Assembly: GCA_002715485.1 (NCBI GenBank)
Contig: PAZL01000032.1
Coordinates: forward strand, 32,557 to 70,536
DNA from: Aequorivita sp.
GTDB taxonomy: Bacteria > Bacteroidota > Bacteroidia > Flavobacteriales > Flavobacteriaceae
Direction of reading: 5' to 3'
DNA length: 37,980 nt
Position numbers and translations under genes: made by a program. Positions 32,772-37,980 of the stretch are shown one piece after another. Below the pieces are notes generated by a model. That model was not told the origin of the DNA. It saw only the letters and a program-made list of their open reading frames with translations, and searched no databases. Within the stretch, counting starts at the first letter, position 1, and each line of letters opens with the position of its first letter.

Positions 32772-34886
32772 TTATTCGTTTTTATTTAATAATTCAATTG
32801 CAATTTTTATATCCTTTATGGGCAGTTTGCAGGTATTGTTTTTGCAAACATAAATAAGGGTTTCGCCGTCCACAAATCTATTTTTAAACAGCGGCCCGTT
32901 ATTTTCATCCACGCTTCCGGCAATAATAATATTTGGCAGATAATGTTTGTTTATTTGCTTTGCTTTTTCAGAAACATCTTTTCCTACGATAATTACTTCA
33001 AAAAAGTCGTTTTTAAAATTCAGCAGAAGATCCAGCCAATTTGAAAACCCGCTGGGATATTGCATCATTTCTTCAGATACATTCTTTAGCATCTGTTGCG
33101 AAATTTCTTTAAAACCTGTATTTTCAAAATATTTTGAAAGCAGAAAAAGGTTTTTTGCCATTGCCGAATTTGACGACGGAATCACGTTGTCCCGATATTC
33201 AAAATTTCGGCTAACGATGGCGGAATCTTCTTTTGAGGTGAAATAGAACATATGCTTTTCCGAATCAAAGAAATTGGCGATTGTATAATCGGTCATTTTT
33301 TTTGAAAGTTGAAGCCATCTTTCATCCAGCGATATTTGATATAACTCCAGAAAAGCCTCGATGGTAAAGGCATAATCCTCTAAAAACCCATTGATACTGC
33401 TTTGGCCGTCTTTGTAATTGTGAAACAATGCGCCATTATCCCGTAGTTGTTTTTCAGAAATGAAACTTGCATTTTTAAGAGCGCTATTTAAATATTCTTT
33501 TTTTCCAAAGGCTTTATAAGCATCCACATACCCCTTAAGCATTAAGGCATTCCAAGAAGTTAGGGTTTTGTCGTCCAGACGCGGTTTGGCTCTTTGGTTG
33601 CGATAGGTGAGGAGGGTTTTTTTCCAGCTTTTCTTTTTTTGCTGAAATGCTTCGGAAGTAAGATCAAATTCATTTTCAATTTGTGCATCGGTTTTTTGGC
33701 GGATGAGCACATATTGATCTTTTTCCCACTTTCCGTAACTGTTCACATTATAATATTCTTTAAATATTTTGAAGTCATCCTTTAACAATTTCTGCAATTG
33801 TTCCGCAGTAAAAACGTAGAAAGCGCCTTCCTCTAATGTTCCATTTTCATCTTTACTATCCGCATCAAGTGAAGAATAGAAGCCACCCTCCTCATTTGTC
33901 ATTTCAAGTGAAATAAATTCCAAAGTTTCTGCAACAACATCGCTATAAAGAGGGTTTTGGGTCACTAAAAAAGCATCGCTGTAAAGACTGATAAGTTGGG
34001 CATTGTCATAAAGCATTTTTTCAAAATGGGGCACATGCCATTTTTCGTCTGTACTATATCGGGCAAAGCCTCCGCCAATTTGATCATAGAGGCCACCAAA
34101 CGCCATTTTATCTAAGGTTAGAGTTATTTGGGCAAGTAATTTATCGTTTTTATTTGAAACTGCTTGTCTCAATAAAAATGCTAAATTATTTGGCATCATA
34201 AACTTTGGGGAACCTTTAAAGCCCCCGTTTTTATCATCGAATTGATTGGACCAATTCTTTATAATTTCATTAACGGGAAAATTTTTAAAATCGACTGTTT
34301 CGGTTCTCAAACGGATGAGATCCATACTTTTAATGCCCTCTTCCAATCTGTTTGCGTAGGCAATCAATTTTTGGGGCTCATTCTTGTAAATTTCCTGTAT
34401 CTGCTCCAGCGCATTTATCCAGTCTTTTTTTCTGAAATAAGTCCCGCCCCAAACCGGTCTTCCATCAGGAAGTGTCACCACGTTTAAGGGCCAGCCAGCA
34501 CTACCGGTCATAAGTTGCACGGCATTAATATAACTTTGATCTACATCTGGTCTTTCCTCGCGATCTACTTTTACTGGTATAAAATTCTTGTTCATCACTG
34601 AGGCTACGGTACTGTCCTCAAAACTTTCTTGCTCCATAACGTGGCACCAATGGCAGGCCGCATAACCAATACTTACAATCATTAATTTTTTTTCTTTTTT
34701 GGCCTGTTGTAAGGTTGTTTCGTTCCAAGCCTTCCACTGTACCGGGTTATGGGCATGTTGTAGCAAGTAGGGGCTAGACTCTTTACTTAAATCGTTAGTA
34801 AATTTGTGTGTTTCCAAGTTATGTTTTGTTGAAGAGTTGCAACCGAATAGAATTTGCAGGGCGATAAAAACCAATATCAATCGCAT
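32772..34886 (-). CDS. DUF255 thioredoxin-domain lipoprotein (YyaL/SSP411-like)
   Basis: About 704 aa. An N-terminal thioredoxin-fold DUF255 domain ([20 protein letters not shown], then [12 protein letters not shown] and [10 protein letters not shown]) is followed by an (alpha/alpha)6-barrel like N-acylglucosamine 2-epimerases ([37 protein letters not shown]). The catalytic role of the family is uncertain. I moved the start from 34949 to the ATG at 34886, because [19 protein letters not shown] is a lipoprotein signal with a plausible lipobox LFGC, and the upstream extension overlaps a dodecin terminator hairpin. Flavobacterial copies with a lipobox are periplasmic-side lipoproteins. The gene is followed closely by mscS. 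Confidence 0.9.
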   Translation of the reverse strand: MRLILVFIALQILFGCNSSTKHNLETHKFTNDLSKESSPYLLQHAHNPVQWKAWNETTLQQAKKEKKLMIVSIGYAACHWCHVMEQESFEDSTVASVMNKNFIPVKVDREERPDVDQSYINAVQLMTGSAGWPLNVVTLPDGRPVWGGTYFRKKDWINALEQIQEIYKNEPQKLIAYANRLEEGIKSMDLIRLRTETVDFKNFPVNEIIKNWSNQFDDKNGGFKGSPKFMMPNNLAFLLRQAVSNKNDKLLAQITLTLDKMAFGGLYDQIGGGFARYSTDEKWHVPHFEKMLYDNAQLISLYSDAFLVTQNPLYSDVVAETLEFISLEMTNEEGGFYSSLDADSKDENGTLEEGAFYVFTAEQLQKLLKDDFKIFKEYYNVNSYGKWEKDQYVLIRQKTDAQIENEFDLTSEAFQQKKKSWKKTLLTYRNQRAKPRLDDKTLTSWNALMLKGYVDAYKAFGKKEYLNSALKNASFISEKQLRDNGALFHNYKDGQSSINGFLEDYAFTIEAFLELYQISLDERWLQLSKKMTDYTIANFFDSEKHMFYFTSKEDSAIVSRNFEYRDNVIPSSNSAMAKNLFLLSKYFENTGFKEISQQMLKNVSEEMMQYPSGFSNWLDLLLNFKNDFFEVIIVGKDVSEKAKQINKHYLPNIIIAGSVDENNGPLFKNRFVDGETLIYVCKNNTCKLPIKDIKIAIELLNKNE

Positions 34887-34904
34887 AATATTTTTTAGGA
34901 AAAC

Positions 34905-34938
34905 AAAATACGCCTTTGATAACCCAAAAGCGTATTTT
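34905..34938 (-). terminator. Terminator hairpin between dodecin and the DUF255 gene
   Basis: AAAATACGC and GCGTATTTT form a perfect 9-bp inverted repeat, with three further pairs beyond one mismatch and an 8-nt loop. On the minus strand it runs into TTTTGTTTT, typical of a terminator after dodecin. It ends only 18 nt before the DUF255 start, so partial read-through may feed that gene. Confidence 0.65.
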
Positions 34939-34955
34939 CCGACAATCATTATGTA

Positions 34956-35156
34956 TTACTTTACTTCAAAAGTAATTTTAACGTTTACGCGAAATTGGGT
35001 GATGTTGTTATCGTCAACAACACAAGTTTGTTCATTAATATAAGCTGAACGAATATTTTTCACGCTTTTCGAAGCTTCCTTGATTGCATTTCGCGTAGCA
35101 TCTTCCCAGCTATTACTAGAGTTGGAAAGCACTTCGATTACTTTTAATACTGCCAT
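34956..35156 (-). CDS. Dodecin family flavin-binding protein
   Basis: A 66 aa protein of the dodecin family, which assembles into hollow dodecamers that store or buffer flavin. The key motif NSWEDATRNAIKEASKSVKNI places the flavin-stacking Trp at residue 17, followed by FRVNVKITFEVK. The length is standard (about 65-70 aa). It lies 98 bp downstream of the nfu gene on the same strand. The gap has no exact TAnnTTTG box. Its own terminator follows, so the mRNA may be monocistronic. Confidence 0.95.
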   Translation of the reverse strand: MAVLKVIEVLSNSSNSWEDATRNAIKEASKSVKNIRSAYINEQTCVVDDNNITQFRVNVKITFEVK

Positions 35157-35254
35157 TTTATTTGGTTTTAGGTTAAAAATCAGTGAACCTCCAAATTACG
35201 ATTATTAACTGCTAATTTTCAGAAAATTAAGTTAAAAGAGAAGATTTTGAATAC

Positions 35255-36175
35255 TTATCCATTAATAGCCACCACTTGGTTTACCTGCCCGTTTAGCATT
35301 TCTCTTAGCATGGTTTCAATACCATTTTTTAAGGTAATTGTAGATGAAGGGCAACCACTGCAGGCACCCTGAAGAATAACCTTAAGTGTTTTAGTCTCAA
35401 TGTTGAAAGAATCAAACATAATATGTCCGCCATCACTTGCCACTGCTGGTTTGACATATTCATCCAGTATGGAGATTATTTCCTTTTCAAGATCAGTATA
35501 TGGTTTGTGAGAAGTTTGAGAAGAACTTATTGAGGTAGATTGATTTTCAGTAATATTTGTGGCGTTCAATATTTCATCGTTCAATACTGGTTTTCCTTCT
35601 TCGATAAATTTTCTGATGAACTCCCGCAGTTCGGATGAAATATCTTGCCAATCCGCAGTATCATACTTCATAATCGAAACGTAATTTGCGCTTATAAAAA
35701 CTTCTTTTACAAATGGAAAGCTGAACAGCACTTTGGCCAATGGTGAATGGATGGCATCATCAAGGTTTTTAAACTCAAATGTTCCCGATGCCAATGGTTT
35801 ATTGGCAACAAATTTCAAAACACTGGGATTTGGAGTGCTTTCCGCATAAATGCTTACGGGAGATTTTTTGACAGTGTTTTCTTCAGAAATAACAGATTTT
35901 CCAGTATTTAGGTATTCCAAAATCGAATTGGCTACTTCTTGTTGAACATCTTCCCATGCAACAATATTATATTTTTCAATTGCGACAAAATTTTGGGAGA
36001 TATAGACTGTTTTAACGAAAGGTAGATAAAAAAGCTGTTGTGCTAACGGACTTGGCTTTGCTTCATCGATATTTTTGAATTCGTAGCTAGAATTGCTTGA
36101 TAGGAAAGAGTTTGCAGTAAATTTAACAATATTTGGATTAGAAGTTTGGGAAATTTCAATGTTAAATTGGGACAT
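35255..36175 (-). CDS. Nfu/NifU-type Fe-S cluster protein with duplicated N-terminal domain
   Basis: A 306 aa Fe-S scaffold or carrier. Two Nfu N-terminal domains in tandem (about 3-90 and 108-195) are visible as repeated elements: SNPNIVKFTANSFL ... LAQQLFYLPFVKTVYISQNF and PNPSVLKFVANKPL ... LAKVLFSFPFVKEVFISANY. A NifU C-terminal domain (about 225-306) follows, with the cluster-binding CxxC in GACSGCPSSTITLKNGIETM. This holds a 4Fe-4S cluster at a dimer interface and passes it to target enzymes. The duplicated N-domain appears usual in Flavobacteriia. The gene has its own promoter and diverges from the adhesin gene. Confidence 0.93.
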   Translation of the reverse strand: MSQFNIEISQTSNPNIVKFTANSFLSSNSSYEFKNIDEAKPSPLAQQLFYLPFVKTVYISQNFVAIEKYNIVAWEDVQQEVANSILEYLNTGKSVISEENTVKKSPVSIYAESTPNPSVLKFVANKPLASGTFEFKNLDDAIHSPLAKVLFSFPFVKEVFISANYVSIMKYDTADWQDISSELREFIRKFIEEGKPVLNDEILNATNITENQSTSISSSQTSHKPYTDLEKEIISILDEYVKPAVASDGGHIMFDSFNIETKTLKVILQGACSGCPSSTITLKNGIETMLREMLNGQVNQVVAING

Positions 36176-36191
36176 TTACTTGTTTTTTTTG

Positions 36192-36223
36192 CAAAAATAT
36201 AAAAAGAAAAACAATGTATTCAA
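36192..36223 (-). promoter_or_regulatory. Promoter of the nfu gene
   Basis: On the minus strand TTG (36223-36221), a 21-nt spacer, then TATTTTTG (36199-36192), leaving a leader of about 10 nt. The -33 triplet abuts the -7 box of the divergent adhesin promoter, so the two probably compete for polymerase. Confidence 0.6.
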
Positions 36224-36231
36224 TATATTTG
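36224..36231 (+). promoter_or_regulatory. Candidate -7 element of the adhesin gene
   Basis: TATATTTG matches TAnnTTTG, 20 bp before the ATG at 36252. No TTG is found at the -33 distance. It lies directly next to the -33 element of the nfu promoter on the other strand. Confidence 0.5.
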
Positions 36232-36251
36232 GCATTGTAATACCCAGATTT

Positions 36252-37980
36252 ATGAAAAAATTAATACTTCTTTTAACGTTTGTATTTCCTCTTTTCGTTT
36301 TTTCACAACCAGTTACGTTGTTCCAACAGTTTAACGGTAGGTATGATTTTACGGCAGTTGGTAATACTTTAAATGCACAACCGAACTTTAACGGGTATTG
36401 TGGCCAACTCCTTCAAAGTAGTGCCAGCTTGTCCCTAACGCCAGGTCAAACTTTTGTATCAGCTCATTTGTATTGGGGTTCAATTGGTACTGGAGATTTT
36501 GATGTTTCGTTAAATGGAACACCTATTAGTGCACAACGCATCTTCAGCCATACCTTTAATGGCCAGCCTTATTTTTCGGCATATGCAGACGTTACTTCTT
36601 TAGTTGCAGCTACAGGAAACGGTACTTATACTTTTGCCGACATGGATGTTCAAGGCTTGCTTTCACAATATTGTGGTACAAACTTTGGAGGGTGGGCTAT
36701 CTATATAATTTATGAAGACCCATCATTGTTGTTGAACCAGATAAGCTTGTTTGACGGTTTGGAAAGTGTTTCTGCCAATAATAATAACTTAAGTATAACT
36801 TTAACTAATATTGATGTAAGTTCAGATATTCTTTCAAAAATTGGATTTTTGGCCTGGGAAGGGGAAGCTGAAATTGCAAATGGTGAAAGCCTTTTTATAA
36901 ATGGCACATTAATTTCGAATGCATTAAACCCTGCCGATAATGCATTTAATGGAACAAACTCTTATATAGGTCCGCCCGGAAATACCCAAAATTATAACAT
37001 GGATTTGGATTATTACGATCTGGTCGGGATCGTAAACCCAGGGGACACAACCATCCTCATTGAATTGGAGTCTCAGCAGGATTTCATAATGGTAAATAAT
37101 ATTATTACGAGTGTAAACTCTGAACTTCCAGATGCAACCATTGAGATTGATGATTTGGGAGTACTATGTCAAAATGGTAATATTGATGTTGACTATACGG
37201 TATATAATGTTAACAGTACAAATGAATTACCAGCAAATACTCCAATAGCATTTTATGCTGATGCTGTTTTAATTGGCCAAACTACAACAACAAATGCCAT
37301 TCCCATTGGCGGTTCTGAAAGTGGAACTATTACTTTAAATATACCTATCGCTACTCCAAATAACTTTAACCTTAGAGCCGTTGTGGATGATATTGGAAAT
37401 GGTACGGGCATAGTAGCAGAAACCGACGAATCAAATAACGAATTCATTTATCCCGTTGATCTTAGTACGGCCGGTATTTTACTTGATCCAGGTCCAGCTT
37501 GTTTGGGTAGGCCAGTTATTTTAGATTCTGGAGTTACCGATCCTCCATTTAACATTCAGTGGTTTAGAAATGGTATTCCTATCCCAGGAGCTACTAACGC
37601 TACCCTTACGGTTACAACAGATGGTATATATTCTGTTGAAGCAGTAGATGGCATCTGTCGGGTAGATAGTAATTCGGTTGTCATTACTTTTAGGCCCCAG
37701 CCCATTGCGAACGCTGCTGTGGATCTTTACCAGTGCGACTACGGGACTACGGCGGGCGTGTTCAATCTGACGGACAACGACGCGAACATTCTGGGCGGTC
37801 AGGACCCTGCGCTCTTCACGATAAAGTACTACCAGAGCTACCAGGACAGTTTTGACGACACCAACGAGATCCTGGGTGGTGTTCACATCATCGTCCCCCC
37901 GTCCCCGCAGACGATCTATGCGCGCATCGAGGACAACAGCGGTAGCTGTTTCGACCTTACGGACTTCCGTATCTTTTTCA
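36252..37980 (+). CDS. Large secreted adhesin-like protein (3' end outside the window)
   Basis: The reading frame from the ATG at 36252 stays open for 576 codons to the end of the window, so it is absent from the ORF track. A signal peptide (MKKLILLLTFVFPLFVFSQ) is followed by a beta-rich domain (about 20-290), a CARDB-like segment (DVDYTVYNVNSTNELPANTP ... VAETDESNNEF), an Ig-like segment (FNIQWFRNGIPIPGATN), and from about residue 478 the start of a repeat typical of giant flavobacterial surface proteins (LYQCDYGTTAGVFNLTDNDA, PQTIYARIEDNSGSC). Such proteins usually carry many copies and end in a T9SS sorting domain, which would use SprA. Base composition rises abruptly near 37690 (see findings). 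Confidence 0.85.
   Translation, partial: MKKLILLLTFVFPLFVFSQPVTLFQQFNGRYDFTAVGNTLNAQPNFNGYCGQLLQSSASLSLTPGQTFVSAHLYWGSIGTGDFDVSLNGTPISAQRIFSHTFNGQPYFSAYADVTSLVAATGNGTYTFADMDVQGLLSQYCGTNFGGWAIYIIYEDPSLLLNQISLFDGLESVSANNNNLSITLTNIDVSSDILSKIGFLAWEGEAEIANGESLFINGTLISNALNPADNAFNGTNSYIGPPGNTQNYNMDLDYYDLVGIVNPGDTTILIELESQQDFIMVNNIITSVNSELPDATIEIDDLGVLCQNGNIDVDYTVYNVNSTNELPANTPIAFYADAVLIGQTTTTNAIPIGGSESGTITLNIPIATPNNFNLRAVVDDIGNGTGIVAETDESNNEFIYPVDLSTAGILLDPGPACLGRPVILDSGVTDPPFNIQWFRNGIPIPGATNATLTVTTDGIYSVEAVDGICRVDSNSVVITFRPQPIANAAVDLYQCDYGTTAGVFNLTDNDANILGGQDPALFTIKYYQSYQDSFDDTNEILGGVHIIVPPSPQTIYARIEDNSGSCFDLTDFRIFF

Noticed and set aside
37521-37886. 121 aa minus-strand ORF at the right end
   Set aside because: The plus-strand adhesin frame is open through the whole region with a signal peptide and domain-like repeats. 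The antisense frame is favoured only by the GC-rich block.
1-37980. CRISPR array, tRNA or rRNA gene, insertion sequence, integrase or prophage
   Set aside because: No regularly spaced direct repeats, cloverleaf-like RNA genes, transposase motifs or terminal inverted repeats were seen when reading both strands; gaps between genes are all short.

Overview
The window comes from a low-GC member of the Bacteroidota, very probably a marine-type Flavobacteriia (Flavobacteriaceae). The evidence is a complete sprA gene (type IX secretion translocon) in a ruvA-sprA-gcvH-VanZ-tonB-remB neighbourhood, Bacteroidota-style promoters (-7 box TAnnTTTG with an upstream TTG), A-rich leaders instead of Shine-Dalgarno sites, a cytochrome oxidase accessory cluster, and a truncated giant T9SS-type surface protein at the right end. 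No rRNA, tRNA, CRISPR array, insertion sequence or prophage is visible. No gap without a gene exceeds about 160 bases.

Layout. 1-663: 3' part of queG (queuosine synthesis). 782-3088: maeB malic enzyme. 3176-10993: ruvA followed after 3 nt by the 7.2 kb sprA. 11021-11765: gcvH and an overlapping VanZ-like membrane gene. 11832-15642: three consecutive genes sharing a TonB C-terminal-like domain with a Cys pair: two anchored TonB proteins, each closed by a strong terminator, and a RemB-like outer-membrane beta-barrel protein carrying the domain at its N-terminus. 15649-16635 (minus): secreted metallo-beta-lactamase-fold hydrolase, convergent with remB.

16761-19709: heme O synthase and three cytochrome oxidase subunits (two of subunit III type, one of subunit IV type), ended by a terminator. 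19843-21906: a second promoter drives an oxidase-assembly set: a Cys-less SCO-like protein, a true SCO protein, a DUF420 membrane protein and a small CxxC membrane protein. Oxidase subunits I and II are not in the window. 22047-30256: a tripartite efflux operon (ABC ATPase, two paralogous MacB/FtsX-type permeases, a DUF1801 protein, adaptor, TolC-type channel, second adaptor), with tsaB at the end.

30266-36175 (minus strand): two tandem paralogous secreted proteins of unknown function, an MscS channel, a DUF255 thioredoxin-fold lipoprotein, dodecin, and an Nfu-type Fe-S protein with two N-terminal domains. 36252 to the end (plus): a large secreted adhesin-like protein that runs off the window. 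About 1.43 kb into this gene the base composition jumps from about 35% to about 60% GC without breaking the reading frame.

Most of the window is core-genome housekeeping, gliding/secretion and respiration. The points most worth following up are the GC-rich block inside the adhesin ORF, the degenerate SCO paralogue next to a CxxC micro-protein, the TonB-domain trio next to sprA, the tandem secreted paralogues, a perfect terminator-like hairpin inside the tsaB reading frame, and overlapping divergent promoters between nfu and the adhesin. Nothing here is clearly a wholly new system.
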